Shown one piece after another: positions 31,069 to 39,619 of a stretch of 39,619 nt of DNA. Origin of the DNA: Pseudomonadota bacterium (GTDB lineage: Bacteria; Pseudomonadota; Gammaproteobacteria; Steroidobacterales; Steroidobacteraceae); assembly GCA_023457495.1 (NCBI GenBank), contig JAEWLQ010000042.1, forward strand, positions 1 through 39,619, read 5' to 3'. The position numbers were made by a program, and so were the translations under genes. Under the pieces are notes generated by a model that made no database searches, was not told the DNA's origin, and saw only the letters and a list, made by a program, of their open reading frames with translations. The stretch's first letter is position 1. Every line of letters begins with the position of its first letter.

Positions 31069-31983
31069 CTACTGTGAATTCGCCGGTGCGGTCACCGTCC
31101 CCCGCTGCGACCGGCCGCCTTCGAATTCCCAGCCGTAGGTGAAACGCAACAGGCGGTACTTGTCGGCCAGTTCCTTTGGAAAAGGATCGAACGGGCTCGC
31201 GAGCTTCAATATGTCCACCACCGCCTGGTCCAGCTTGGCCGAGCCGCTCGAGCGCACGATGGTGGCGGATTCGAGCGTGCCATCCTTGAGGATGACGACT
31301 TCGACGTCGGGATTGCGCGTTCCCGGTGCGCGCCAGGCGGCCTGGGGAAAATTCAGGGTGCCGAGGCGTTCGATCTTCGTGCGCCACGACACGAGGTAGG
31401 GTGCGATCAATGCCTGGCGCGTGTCAGGCGTGACCCACAATTCGTCGCGCTGCGGGCCGCGCACCTGCTGTTCCTCGCTGTCGTCCACGCCGAGCTTGTC
31501 CTGCTCGCTGTTGCCCTCGGCGAGTACCGGCACCTCGGAGCTTTCCACCAGGCTGGCCGGCGGCGCGAAATACAGGATCTCGGGCATCGGCGCGGTGGTA
31601 GTTAGCGAATGGTTGTCGGCGATCGCGAGCAGCGCACCCGCCTCGTCGGTGAGCGCCGTGCCGTCGGCACGGCCATTGCGGGCCGCGTGTTCGGCGGCGG
31701 CGCGCGGCGTACGCGCATCGGATGGATCGATGGTGTTGCCGGAGCCGAGCTGCGTGCGCTGGGCGAGGTAGGCGGCGGACTCGTTGGCGCGCGCCTCCGG
31801 AACGTCGTTGGAGACGATCATCACTTCGAGTCCGGGGGGAGTGCCGGTCTTCGCGAGATTCGAGCCGAACGTGACGCCGACGATGATGACGCCGTGGATC
31901 AACGCGGCCATGAAGACCGTCGTCGTGAGGCGATCGCGCGTCGGCGCGAAGCCTTCGCGCAGCTGCATCGCGCGGGCCGACAT
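31069..31983 (-). CDS. TonB-family energy transducer-like protein
   Basis: A 304-residue inner-membrane protein with an N-terminal transmembrane helix (about residues 22-42, VFMAALIHGVIIVGVTFG), a long periplasmic stretch with little proline, and a C-terminal TonB_C-like domain (about 215-290, NPDVEVVILKDGTLESATIVRSSG and LKLASPFDPFPKEL). It is the gene located between gshB and yqgE, as in Pseudomonas. It lacks the usual proline-rich spacer of classic TonB, and no exbB/exbD is in the window, so its energy partner is unknown. It starts at ATG 31983, overlapping the gshB stop by one base. Confidence 0.83.
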   Translation of the reverse strand: MSARAMQLREGFAPTRDRLTTTVFMAALIHGVIIVGVTFGSNLAKTGTPPGLEVMIVSNDVPEARANESAAYLAQRTQLGSGNTIDPSDARTPRAAAEHAARNGRADGTALTDEAGALLAIADNHSLTTTAPMPEILYFAPPASLVESSEVPVLAEGNSEQDKLGVDDSEEQQVRGPQRDELWVTPDTRQALIAPYLVSWRTKIERLGTLNFPQAAWRAPGTRNPDVEVVILKDGTLESATIVRSSGSAKLDQAVVDILKLASPFDPFPKELADKYRLLRFTYGWEFEGGRSQRGTVTAPANSQ

Positions 31984-32954
31984 TACCGGGCTGGCCTCGC
32001 GGCGAGCCGGCGCTCGAATGCTTCGATCACCATGGCCCCGATATTGAGCCCAAATTGCTGGTCGAGTTCACGTATTCCTGTCGGACTCGTGACGTTGATC
32101 TCGGTGACGAAGCCGCCGATCACGTCGATGCCGACGAACACCATTCCCCGATCGCGCAGCGTCGGGCCGATTTGCGCGGCCAGCCACCGGTCGCGTTCAT
32201 TGAGCTCGCGACCCACGCCCTTGGCGCCCGCGGCCAGGTTGCCTCGGTTGTCGTGCGCGGCCGGGATCCGGGCGAGCGCGTAGGGGACTGGCTCACCGTC
32301 GATGATCAGCACCCGCGAATCCCCGGTCGCGGCGATGTCCGGAACGTAACGCTGCGCGATGGCGAAGCGCCCGCCGTTGTCGGTCAGCGTTTCGATGATG
32401 ACGGGCAGGTTCTTGTCGCCCTTCTCGGTGACGAAGATCGACTTGCCACCCATGCCGTCGAGCGGTTTCACGACGATCTTGCCGTGCTCGGCGGCGAAGG
32501 CGGTGATGTCGGCGGCGCTGCGGGTGATCAAAGTCGGCGCGCAGCACTGCGGGAACCACGCGGTGTAGACCTTCTCGTTCATGTCGCGCAGGCCCTGCGG
32601 CTTGTTCGCGACGAAGGCGCCCTGGATCTCGGCGCGCTCGAGGATGTATGTCGAGTAGATGTACTCGGCGTCGAAGGGCGGATCCTTGCGCATGAAGACG
32701 CAGTCGAATTCGCCGAGCTTGCGAACCTCCGGCGGCCCGAGCTCGAACCACTTTCCGGGATCCGGAAAGACCTGCAGCGAGCGACCGCGTCCGAGCGCGA
32801 CGCCGTCGCGCAGGTACAGGTCCGATTGTTCGAAATAGGTGAGCTGCCAGCCACGAGCCGCGGCCGCAAGCAACATCGCAAGTGTGGAGTCCTTCGCAAA
32901 TTTGATCTTCGCGATTGGATCCATCACCACGGCAAGACTCATGCTTTTCGGCAT
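31983..32954 (-). CDS. gshB: Glutathione synthetase
   Basis: A 323-residue ATP-grasp enzyme joining gamma-glutamylcysteine and glycine. The start is ATG 32954 behind GGAG; a TTG at 32972 is less likely. The N-terminal domain begins SLAVVMDPIAKIKFAKDST. ATP-grasp features include IVVKPLDGMGGKSIFV, the P-loop-like QRYVPDIAATGDSRVLIIDGEPV and the C-terminal FVGIDVIGGFVTEINVTSPTGIREL. Its length matches the family (about 315). It is the first gene of the gshB-tonB-yqgE-ruvX-pyrB-pyrK series, with short gaps or overlaps throughout. It is divergent from pilG. Confidence 0.95.
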   Translation of the reverse strand: MPKSMSLAVVMDPIAKIKFAKDSTLAMLLAAAARGWQLTYFEQSDLYLRDGVALGRGRSLQVFPDPGKWFELGPPEVRKLGEFDCVFMRKDPPFDAEYIYSTYILERAEIQGAFVANKPQGLRDMNEKVYTAWFPQCCAPTLITRSAADITAFAAEHGKIVVKPLDGMGGKSIFVTEKGDKNLPVIIETLTDNGGRFAIAQRYVPDIAATGDSRVLIIDGEPVPYALARIPAAHDNRGNLAAGAKGVGRELNERDRWLAAQIGPTLRDRGMVFVGIDVIGGFVTEINVTSPTGIRELDQQFGLNIGAMVIEAFERRLAARPAR

Positions 32955-33019
32955 CGAAAACTCCGACTCCAAAAACGTGACGTGACCGGCATAGCCGGGG
33001 GTATTCCTATATGTTAAAA

Positions 33020-33061
33020 CGCCTGCAGCTTGGCCTACCGCACTGATTTTTACAGCAGGCG
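33020..33061. promoter_or_regulatory. Inverted repeat in the gshB-pilG divergent region
   Basis: CGCCTGC (33020-33026) and GCAGGCG (33055-33061) are perfect arms separated by 28 bases, between the divergent starts of gshB (32954) and pilG (33098). A CCGGC/GCCGG hairpin (32986-32998) lies beside it. It may bind a regulator or form an RNA leader. Confidence 0.35.
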
Positions 33062-33097
33062 GAACACGGCTTTTAGTTTGTTCAGGAGAGGTTCCCG

Positions 33098-33493
33098 GTG
33101 AACGACGCCAGCTCCCATCTCAAGGGTTTGAAGGTTCTCGTCATCGACGACAGCAAAACCATCCGCAAGACCGCGGAGACGCTGTTGGCGAAGGAAGGCT
33201 GCGAGGTCTACACGGCGGTAGATGGCTTCGACGCGCTGGCGAAGGTGGCCGACTACACGCCCGACATCGTGTTCGTCGACATCATGATGCCGCGGCTCGA
33301 CGGCTATCAGACCTGCTCGTTGATCAAGCACAACAAGGTATTCAAGTCGATTCCGGTGATCATGCTGTCTTCCAAGGACGGCCTGTTCGATCGTGCGCGC
33401 GGGCGCATCGTGGGATCGGAGTTCTATCTCACGAAGCCGTTCACCAAGGACGAATTGCTGTCCGCCATCGAAACGCACGTCGGCGCGAGGTGA
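33098..33493 (+). CDS. pilG: Twitching motility response regulator PilG
   Basis: A 131-residue single-domain receiver. The phosphorylation site is the Asp in DIVFVDIMMPRLDGYQTC, with acidic pocket VLVIDDSKTIRK, the Thr/Ser in VIMLSSKDG and the conserved Lys in FYLTKPF. PilG is phosphorylated by ChpA and promotes pilus extension and cAMP-related signalling in Pseudomonas. The GTG start at 33098 follows AGGAGAGG. It is the first of five genes of the pilus chemosensory operon and is followed two bases after its stop by pilH. Confidence 0.94.
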   Translation: MNDASSHLKGLKVLVIDDSKTIRKTAETLLAKEGCEVYTAVDGFDALAKVADYTPDIVFVDIMMPRLDGYQTCSLIKHNKVFKSIPVIMLSSKDGLFDRARGRIVGSEFYLTKPFTKDELLSAIETHVGAR

Positions 33494-33495
33494 GT

Positions 33496-33861
33496 ATGGC
33501 TCTCATTTTGATCGTGGATGATTCCCCGACCGAAGTGCACGTCATGAAGAAGGCGCTGGAGAAATCCGGCTACCAGACGGCCACCGCCGGCGATGGCGCC
33601 GAAGGTGTGCGCATGGCGCGCGAGATGACCCCCGATCTCATCTTCATGGACGTCGTGATGCCGGGCATCAACGGCTACCAGGCCACGCGCACGCTCGCGA
33701 ACGATCCGAAGACCCGCACCATTCCCATCATCATGGTCACCTCGAAGGGCCAGGAGACCGACAAGATCTGGGGGCTGCGCCAGGGTGCGGTCGACTACAT
33801 GGTCAAGCCCGTCTCCCCGGATCAGCTCGTGGCGAAGGCGCAAGCCACGCTCGCGGCCTGA
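33496..33861 (+). CDS. pilH: Twitching motility response regulator PilH
   Basis: A 121-residue receiver, starting at ATG 33496 (a GTG at 33490 would overlap pilG). The core is LIVDDSPTEVHVMKKAL, with phosphorylated Asp in LIFMDVVMPGINGYQATR, Thr in IIMVTSKGQ and Lys in YMVKPVSP. In Pseudomonas, PilH opposes PilG, favouring pilus retraction or acting as a phosphate sink. It is translationally close to pilG and nine bases from pilI. Confidence 0.94.
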   Translation: MALILIVDDSPTEVHVMKKALEKSGYQTATAGDGAEGVRMAREMTPDLIFMDVVMPGINGYQATRTLANDPKTRTIPIIMVTSKGQETDKIWGLRQGAVDYMVKPVSPDQLVAKAQATLAA

Positions 33862-33869
33862 TGTGAAAA

Positions 33870-34433
33870 ATGACTGAAGCCGTGACCCTCAAATCGCTGC
33901 GTGACCGGCCCTTCGAGCTGCTCGCCGAGCTCGAACGCCGCGGCCGCGCGGTCACCGCCGCCGCCGCCTCGGAGAATCCGGGCGCGCGCGAGTGGGTGGG
34001 CGTCGCGTTCCGCATGGCGGGCGAGTTGTATCTCGTCGCGCGCGACGAAACCCGCGAGGTGCTCGCGGTGCCGGCCGGGCTCACGCGTGTGCCGGGCGCC
34101 AAGACCTGGGTCAAGGGCATCGCGAACGTACGCGGCCAGCTCCTGCCCATCCTCGACTTGCGCCAGTACCTGGGTTCGGGCGTCACGCCGAACAGCCGCA
34201 ACGTACGCGTCATAGTCGTGAACCACCGCGAAGTCCCCGCGGGCCTGGTGGTGGATGAAGTGCTCGGTTTCCGCCGCTTCTCCGAATCCGAATTCTCGGG
34301 CGACGCTCCGCCGACGGTGGTGCGTTGCGAGCGATATCTCGCGGGCGCGTTCCGCCGCGGCCCCGAACAGTGGCCGGTATTGAGCCTGCGCCAGCTGGTG
34401 GAAAGTCCCTCCTTCCAGGAGGCGGCGGCATGA
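33870..34433 (+). CDS. pilI: CheW-like scaffold protein PilI
   Basis: A 187-residue CheW-domain protein that couples the receptor PilJ to the kinase ChpA. The domain spans about residues 38-180: WVGVAFRMAGELYLVARDETREVLAVPAGLTRVPGAKTWVKGIANVRGQLLPILDLRQYLG is the typical N-terminal half, and NVRVIVVNHREVPAGLVVDEVLGFRRF follows. The ATG at 33870 follows a GTGAAAA context. Its stop overlaps the pilJ start by four bases (ATGA). Confidence 0.93.
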   Translation: MTEAVTLKSLRDRPFELLAELERRGRAVTAAAASENPGAREWVGVAFRMAGELYLVARDETREVLAVPAGLTRVPGAKTWVKGIANVRGQLLPILDLRQYLGSGVTPNSRNVRVIVVNHREVPAGLVVDEVLGFRRFSESEFSGDAPPTVVRCERYLAGAFRRGPEQWPVLSLRQLVESPSFQEAAA

Positions 34434-35812
34434 GCATCGAAGCCGGCGGCGGGTCCCGCTCGCTCAGATCGCTGAACGGTCTCATCACCGCGACCCTTGT
34501 GCTGGTGGTGCTCTCGGCGCTGGCGGCCGTGGCCGGATTCTTCCTGCGCATCGAAATGCTCTACCCGGTGGCGGGCGGCTTCGCCCTCGCGGGCGCCGTG
34601 CCGCTCTTCATCATGTTCCGGCGCGTGAAGGCCGTGGAAAGCGACTTCGGCCATCGCGAGGCGCTGTCGCTGGCGCAGCGCAAGGAAACCGAACGCAACC
34701 AGCAGGCCATCCTGCGCCTGCTCGACGAACTCGCGCCGCTCGCGGACGGTGACCTCACCGTGCAGGCGACGGTGACGGAAGACATCACCGGCACAATTGC
34801 TGATTCGATCAACTACGCCATCGGCGTGCTGCGCGACCTGGTGAGCACGATCAACCAGTCGGCGATCCAGCTCGACGGCGCCACCCGGCAGACGCAGGCG
34901 CTGTCCTCGCACCTGGCGAAGGCGTCGAGCGCGCAGTCCAAGCAGATCTCCGGCGCCACGGAATCGGCCAGCAACATGGCCAGCAGCACCGAGGCGATCT
35001 CGGGCAACTCCGAGCGCGCCTCGGACGTCGCGCGTCACTCGGTGGACGTCGCCCACAAGGGCGGCGAGGCCGTGCGCCGCACCATCGACGGCATGAACAC
35101 CATCCGCGAGACCATCCAGGAGACGAGCAAGCGCATCAAGCGCCTGGGCGAGTCCTCGCAGGAAATCGGCAACATCGTCGAGCTCATCAACGACATCGCC
35201 GAGCAGACCAATATCCTGGCGCTCAACGCCTCGATCCAGGCCTCGATGGCCGGTGACGCGGGCCGCGGCTTCGCGGTGGTCGCCGACGAAGTGCAGCGCC
35301 TCGCCGAGCGCGCGGCCGCCGCGACCCGCCAGATCGAAACCCTCGTGCGCGCCATTCAGGCGGATACCAACGAAGCCGTCGTCTCGATGGAGCGCAGCAC
35401 CACGGACGTCGTGGGCGGCGCGCTGCTCGCCGAGAACGCGGGCGCGGCGCTCGAGGAGATCGAGCAGGTCTCGAATCAGATCGCGAGCCTCGTGCAGAAC
35501 ATCTTCGCGAGCTCACGCCAGCAGGTGACCGAAGCGCAGAAGATTGCGCGGAACATGCAGGTGCTCAAGGAAATCTCCACGCAGACCGCAGAGTCCACCA
35601 CCGCGACGTCGCAGAGCATCGCCAAGCTCGCGCAGCTGTCCGCCGCCATGCGTCAGTCGGCATCCGGTTTCCGTCTGCCCGGCGCGCCCGTACCGCGCCA
35701 GGTCGCGGCGGCCGGCGCCGCGATAGCGGCCGCGGCCACGACCAGCATTCAGCCCGGGACCGCGACCGGTGCGACCTCGACGCGTCTGCGCACGGTTTCC
35801 ATCGCTTCGTAA
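34430..35812 (+). CDS. pilJ: Methyl-accepting chemotaxis protein PilJ, short form
   Basis: A 460-residue receptor. The start is ATG 34430 behind AGGAGG; a frame open from 34325 lies inside pilI. Two hydrophobic helices at about 18-39 and 44-63 are separated by only about five residues, so there is essentially no periplasmic sensor domain. Pseudomonas PilJ is about 680 residues with two periplasmic PilJ domains. The cytoplasmic part is complete, with a HAMP-like stretch, heptad-rich coiled coils and the signalling hairpin IAEQTNILALNASIQASMAGDAGRGFAVVADEVQRLAERAAAATRQIE around residue 258. The C-terminus (from about 425) is an Ala/Pro/Thr-rich tail. It may sense a cytoplasmic or membrane signal. 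Confidence 0.9.
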   Translation: MSIEAGGGSRSLRSLNGLITATLVLVVLSALAAVAGFFLRIEMLYPVAGGFALAGAVPLFIMFRRVKAVESDFGHREALSLAQRKETERNQQAILRLLDELAPLADGDLTVQATVTEDITGTIADSINYAIGVLRDLVSTINQSAIQLDGATRQTQALSSHLAKASSAQSKQISGATESASNMASSTEAISGNSERASDVARHSVDVAHKGGEAVRRTIDGMNTIRETIQETSKRIKRLGESSQEIGNIVELINDIAEQTNILALNASIQASMAGDAGRGFAVVADEVQRLAERAAAATRQIETLVRAIQADTNEAVVSMERSTTDVVGGALLAENAGAALEEIEQVSNQIASLVQNIFASSRQQVTEAQKIARNMQVLKEISTQTAESTTATSQSIAKLAQLSAAMRQSASGFRLPGAPVPRQVAAAGAAIAAAATTSIQPGTATGATSTRLRTVSIAS

Positions 35813-35816
35813 AAAA

Positions 35817-38800
35817 ATGCCTGAAGTCGCCTCACAGACGCTCGATCTCGTCGGCCGCGAGCTGAACCACACGCTGGGTGAAGCCCGCGCCGCGCTCGAA
35901 ACCTTCGTCGAACAGCCCGAGAACGTGGTGCTGTTGCAGCGCTGCGTATCGGACCTGCACCAGGTGCAGGGCGTGCTCCGGTTGCTGGAGATCTTCGGCG
36001 CGGCATTGCTGGCGGAGGAAATGGAGCAGGTCACCAAGTACCTGCTCACGCCGGCCTCGCAGAAGAACCAGGCCGAAACCCTCGATGCGCTGATGCGCGC
36101 GATGGTGCAGTTGCCGAGCTACATCGAGCGCGTGCTCGCCGGTGGTCGCGATCTCGCACTGGTGCTGCTGCCGCTGCTCAACGACCTGCGCGCCGTGCGC
36201 GGCTCGCCGCTGCTGTCGGAAGGCACGCTGCTGCTGCTCAATCTCAAGTCCGACCAGCAGGCGGCGCCCGTCGAGCCCGCGGCCGGCGAACCGCAGCTCA
36301 CGGTCGCGCAGTGGGCGCGCCGGCTGCGTACGCGTTTCCAGCTCGGTCTCGTCGGCTGGATCCGCGGCGAACGTCCCGAACAGAATCTCGAAATCCTCGA
36401 GACCGTCGCCCACCAGCTCGAGCAGGTCGCCACCAAGCAGGCGGTGTTCCAGTTGTGGTGGGTAGTTGGCGCCATCGTCGAAGCGCTGCGGGAGGGCGGC
36501 CTCGAGACCGGCGTTTCCATCAAGCGATTGCTGGGCCTCGCCGATCGCGAAATCCTCCAGCTGTACACGCAGGGTGAAGGGCGCTACGCGCAGAACCCGC
36601 CGGTCGAGCTGCTGAACAACCTGCTGTATTACGCCGCGCGCGCCACCAGCGACGGACCGAAGGTCACCGCCGTGCGTGCGTCGTTCCGCCTGAACGAGCT
36701 GCTGAGCGTCGACGATTCGGTCGAACAGGAGCGCGAGAATCTTTCCGCACCCTCCGTGAAGCTCATGCGCACGGTCTCGGCGGCCATTCGCGAGGACCTC
36801 GGCAAGGTCAAGGATGTCCTCGACATCTTCGTCCGCCGTGGCGGCCAGCCTGCCGAGCTCGAGCCGCAGGTCGGCATGTTGCGCAAGATCGCCGACACAC
36901 TCGGCGTGCTGGGGCTCGGCGAATTGCGCCAGCTCGTCATCGAAGAAACCAACCGTCTCGAAGCCATGGCCGCCGGCAAGACCGCGGCCGATCATGCGGC
37001 GCTGGTGCACATCGCCGCGACGTTGATCAACGTCGAGGACCGCCTCGACCGCGACCTCATCGGGCTCATCGTGCCGAAGGCGGCGCCCGCCGCGGGCGAG
37101 GAGCCCGCCACGTCCACGGATGTCGATTTCCAGCAGGTGCAATCCGCGGTGCTGCGCGAGTGCAGCGTGAACCTGGTGCGGGTGAAGGAGGCCATCGCCT
37201 CGAACGTCGCCGGCACGCTGGACGTCGCGGCGCTCGACGCCTGGCCGGGACTCATCGCCGGCATCAAGGCCGGCCTGCTGATGCTCGGCAAGACCCGCGC
37301 GGTCGAGATCGTCGAAGGCATCGCCAAGAATCTCAAGGAGCTGCTGCAGCCGGGCGGCACGGCCGTCCCGCCCAACTACCTCGACCGTCTCGCGGACGCG
37401 GTGGTCAGCCTCGAGTACTACATGGAGACGCTGCAGGCCGGCCGCGCCGACCCGTGGTACATGCTCGACAACGCGCAGACCTGCCTGCAGGCGCTGGCGC
37501 AGATGCCCAAACGCGTGGTGCCCACGGTGCCGCCGCTCGGTCCGGAATCGTATGCCGCGACGGTGCTGCTCGCCGACGCCGGTGCCACGGCGCGCGCACA
37601 TGCATTGCAGGCGGGCGTGGTGCCGCCGGGCGTGCAGGGCGCGCCCACGCTGCACCAGGCGGCGCAGCCGCCGATGGGCTCGAAGATTCCGACCAACATC
37701 GATCCGGAGCTGCTCGCTCTCTATATAGAAGAGGCCCGGGAAGAGGTCGCGCGCATCGGGAAGTTGTTCCCGGCGTGGGAGCAGAACCCGCTCGAAACCG
37801 AAGCGCTCGCCGGTGTCCGGCGCGCATTCCACACGCTGAAGGGGTCGGGCCGCATGGTCGGCGCCACTGACATCAGCGAGTTCGCGTGGGCCATCGAGAA
37901 CCTTCTGAACAAGGTCATCGAGAACACCTTGCAGCGTTCGCCCGCCATCATCGCGACCGTGCGCGAGGCGATGGCCATGTCTGGCGAGCTCGTGAACACG
38001 CTCGAAGCCGGCACGACCGCTCCGCCGAAAGCCCAGGACATCGTGGATCGCGCGCACGCGCTGGCGGCCAACAAGGCCGGTCCCGCACCGCAGACGGCCA
38101 CGCAGGAAATGCTCGAGCGCACGCTCGATACGCGCGCCGACGATCTCATCGATGCCACCAATCGCGTTCCGACGCTGCAGGCGACCAAGGCGCCCGCAGC
38201 CGCGCCGCAGTCCGTGACGGCCGCGCCCGCGCCGGCGCCGGAAGCGAATGCGCCGGTCGACTGGGACTTCACCGAAGCCGATGCGGCCGCGGGCGAGGAA
38301 ATCGTGCTGTCCGCGCCGGACGAGGAGCCCAGCGCGGACCTGCAGCTGCGCGACATCTACAGCCGCGAAACGCAGGTGAACATCGCCGCGGTCATGCGTT
38401 ACATCGAAGGCGAGCGCGCCCGCAGCGCGCCGCACACGGTGACCGAAGAGGCTTATCGCGCCTGCCACACGTTGTCCGGCAGCTCGCGCATGGCGGAGGC
38501 TCGACATGGCATCCGGCTGGCCGCGCCGCTCGAAAGCTGGATCCGCAAGGCCTTCGACACCGGCATCGGTCTCGAATCGGCGGATCTCGATCTGCTGGCC
38601 GAGTGCATGAATGCGATGCGCGCCGTCGCCTCGAACCTCGACGAGTCCACGGCCTTCTTCCAGTCCCACGGCGTGCTGCTGGCGCGCATCGAACGGGCCA
38701 CGCTCGAGCTCGAGGAACGCATCGTCGCCGCCGCGCGCGCCGCGGAACAGGCGGCGGCTCCCGCACCTGCTCCCACCGCGCCGGTGGTCGCGGCGCCTCC

Positions 38801-39619
38801 CGCTCCCTTTCCGGCGGTAGAGAGCCAGCCGGCTCCGTCCCCCGCCAGGATCGAAGAAGTCGCCGAAGAAGTCGTCACGGACTTCGACCCCGAAATCGCG
38901 GGCATCTTCACCGACGAAGCCGTCGAGCTCATCGACTCTTCGCAGGGCGCCCTCGCGCAGTGGAACGAAAACCGTTCGAGCGTCGATGGACTCACCGCGC
39001 TCAAGCGCCCGCTGCACACGCTCAAGGGCGGTGCGCGCATGGCGGGACTCATTCCGATGGGCGATCTCGCGCACGAGCTCGAGACGCTGTTCATGCAGAT
39101 CGACGGCGGAACGGTCGCCGCGGATGACCGCGCCTTCCAGCTCGCGCAGTCCGCGCTCGATGAGCTCGCGCGCATGCGCGAGTCGGTCAGCTCCGGCAAG
39201 GGCGTGCCCACCGCGCGTGGGTTGATCGCAAGAATTCATGCGTTGATTTCTCCGCCGGCCGCAGCGCCTGCTCCGGTCGTGGCCGCCGCTGCTCCGGTCG
39301 TGGCGCCAGCTCCAGCGGCGGCTGCGCCGGTCGTGGCTCCCGCCCCGGTCGTCGGCCCCGCGCCGCCCGTTGCCGCAACGCCGAAGGTTGCGGCCACGCC
39401 GCCGGTTGCCGCCGCGCCGCCCGTTACTGCCGCGCCGGTGCAGTCAGTCCCGAAACCCGTGGCACCGATCGCGGCGCCTCCCGCGCCCACGACCGTATCG
39501 AAGCCGGAACCACCGGTCCTCGCGCCCGTCTGGGCGCCCAGTCCCGCCGCGAAAGCCGCGCCGACACCCGAGCCGGTCGTCAAGCCGGTGGCCGTGGCCG
39601 CCGAGCCGGCGTCCATCGT
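35817..39619 (+). CDS. chpA: Chemotaxis histidine kinase ChpA, partial (5' part)
   Basis: The hybrid CheA-type kinase of the twitching-motility system. About 1267 residues are visible from ATG 35817, and no stop is reached before the window ends, so the kinase, CheW and receiver domains must lie beyond. It starts four bases after the pilJ stop. Histidine phosphotransfer motifs are FHTLKGSGRMVG (H672), CHTLSGSSRMAE (H884) and LHTLKGGARMAGL (H1067); a degenerate one near H48 reads DLHQVQGVLRLLE. From about residue 1140 the sequence is a long Ala/Pro/Val-rich linker with PVVAPAP-like repeats. pilK (methyltransferase) is missing between pilJ and chpA. The DNA coding for this linker is repetitive and can confuse assembly. 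Confidence 0.93.
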   Translation, partial: MPEVASQTLDLVGRELNHTLGEARAALETFVEQPENVVLLQRCVSDLHQVQGVLRLLEIFGAALLAEEMEQVTKYLLTPASQKNQAETLDALMRAMVQLPSYIERVLAGGRDLALVLLPLLNDLRAVRGSPLLSEGTLLLLNLKSDQQAAPVEPAAGEPQLTVAQWARRLRTRFQLGLVGWIRGERPEQNLEILETVAHQLEQVATKQAVFQLWWVVGAIVEALREGGLETGVSIKRLLGLADREILQLYTQGEGRYAQNPPVELLNNLLYYAARATSDGPKVTAVRASFRLNELLSVDDSVEQERENLSAPSVKLMRTVSAAIREDLGKVKDVLDIFVRRGGQPAELEPQVGMLRKIADTLGVLGLGELRQLVIEETNRLEAMAAGKTAADHAALVHIAATLINVEDRLDRDLIGLIVPKAAPAAGEEPATSTDVDFQQVQSAVLRECSVNLVRVKEAIASNVAGTLDVAALDAWPGLIAGIKAGLLMLGKTRAVEIVEGIAKNLKELLQPGGTAVPPNYLDRLADAVVSLEYYMETLQAGRADPWYMLDNAQTCLQALAQMPKRVVPTVPPLGPESYAATVLLADAGATARAHALQAGVVPPGVQGAPTLHQAAQPPMGSKIPTNIDPELLALYIEEAREEVARIGKLFPAWEQNPLETEALAGVRRAFHTLKGSGRMVGATDISEFAWAIENLLNKVIENTLQRSPAIIATVREAMAMSGELVNTLEAGTTAPPKAQDIVDRAHALAANKAGPAPQTATQEMLERTLDTRADDLIDATNRVPTLQATKAPAAAPQSVTAAPAPAPEANAPVDWDFTEADAAAGEEIVLSAPDEEPSADLQLRDIYSRETQVNIAAVMRYIEGERARSAPHTVTEEAYRACHTLSGSSRMAEARHGIRLAAPLESWIRKAFDTGIGLESADLDLLAECMNAMRAVASNLDESTAFFQSHGVLLARIERATLELEERIVAAARAAEQAAAPAPAPTAPVVAAPPAPFPAVESQPAPSPARIEEVAEEVVTDFDPEIAGIFTDEAVELIDSSQGALAQWNENRSSVDGLTALKRPLHTLKGGARMAGLIPMGDLAHELETLFMQIDGGTVAADDRAFQLAQSALDELARMRESVSSGKGVPTARGLIARIHALISPPAAAPAPVVAAAAPVVAPAPAAAAPVVAPAPVVGPAPPVAATPKVAATPPVAAAPPVTAAPVQSVPKPVAPIAAPPAPTTVSKPEPPVLAPVWAPSPAAKAAPTPEPVVKPVAVAAEPASI

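Noticed and set aside
35832..39239. Very long open frame on the minus strand opposite chpA (over 1100 codons)
   Set aside because: It is Arg/Gly/His-rich, has no recognisable domain and mirrors the codon bias of chpA, whose plus-strand protein has clear HPt motifs. It is a GC-rich antisense shadow.
39241..39619. Low-complexity repeat at the window end as a separate repeat element
   Set aside because: It is in frame with chpA and codes for its Ala/Pro-rich linker, so it is part of the gene and not an independent repeat.

Overview
The window is a GC-rich gammaproteobacterial chromosome segment. Its gene orders match the Pseudomonas/Xanthomonas-type arrangement: yggT-proC-yggS divergent from pilT-pilU, and gshB-tonB-yqgE-ruvX-pyrB divergent from pilG-pilH-pilI-pilJ-chpA. 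Low homology in places, PilJ without a periplasmic domain and a PyrK-like protein behind PyrB suggest a less-studied lineage rather than a true Pseudomonas. No phage, transposase, rRNA operon or CRISPR array is visible.

Layout. 89-2923: a guanidine-I (ykkC) riboswitch followed by a three-gene ABC importer of the urea/guanidine-carboxylase-associated type. 2975-5498: an HDOD protein, a candidate terminator-ended small RNA, a GNAT acetyltransferase and a repeat-built lipoprotein. 5499-5925: a candidate leftward small RNA. 5926-11404: a LysM lytic transglycosylase, a lipoprotein, an L,D-transpeptidase, the nucleotidase PpnN and a small protein. 11497-16940: a ParA-type ATPase, a possible 36-residue protein, HtpG, and a tight FKBP/amidohydrolase/hydrolase operon. 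17042-19794 (minus): an HU-like protein and yggS-proC-yggT. 19848-23241: three tandem PilT/PilU-family ATPases.

23242-26620 is the most unusual part. A strong sigma70 promoter drives a hairpin-rich transcript with a terminator-like end. It is followed by a tRNA-shaped RNA lacking an encoded CCA and lacking U33, several strong stem-loops, a slipin (band-7/SPFH) gene and the RNA ligase gene rtcB. A nested stem-loop lies between slipin and rtcB, and a good terminator follows rtcB. This looks like an RNA-repair locus with its own tRNA-like RNA, loosely parallel to the tRNA-mimicking Yrl RNAs next to rtcB in Salmonella, but with slipin in place of Rsr/RtcA and no RtcR in view.

26680-28170 encodes a Tat-exported family 1 glycosidase. 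28179-32954 (minus) is one compact operon, gshB-tonB-yqgE-ruvX-pyrB-pyrK. 33098-39619 is the twitching-motility chemosensory operon, ending inside chpA at the window edge. Together, pilT/pilU/pilU-like and pilG-chpA form the retraction and signalling machinery of type IV pili.
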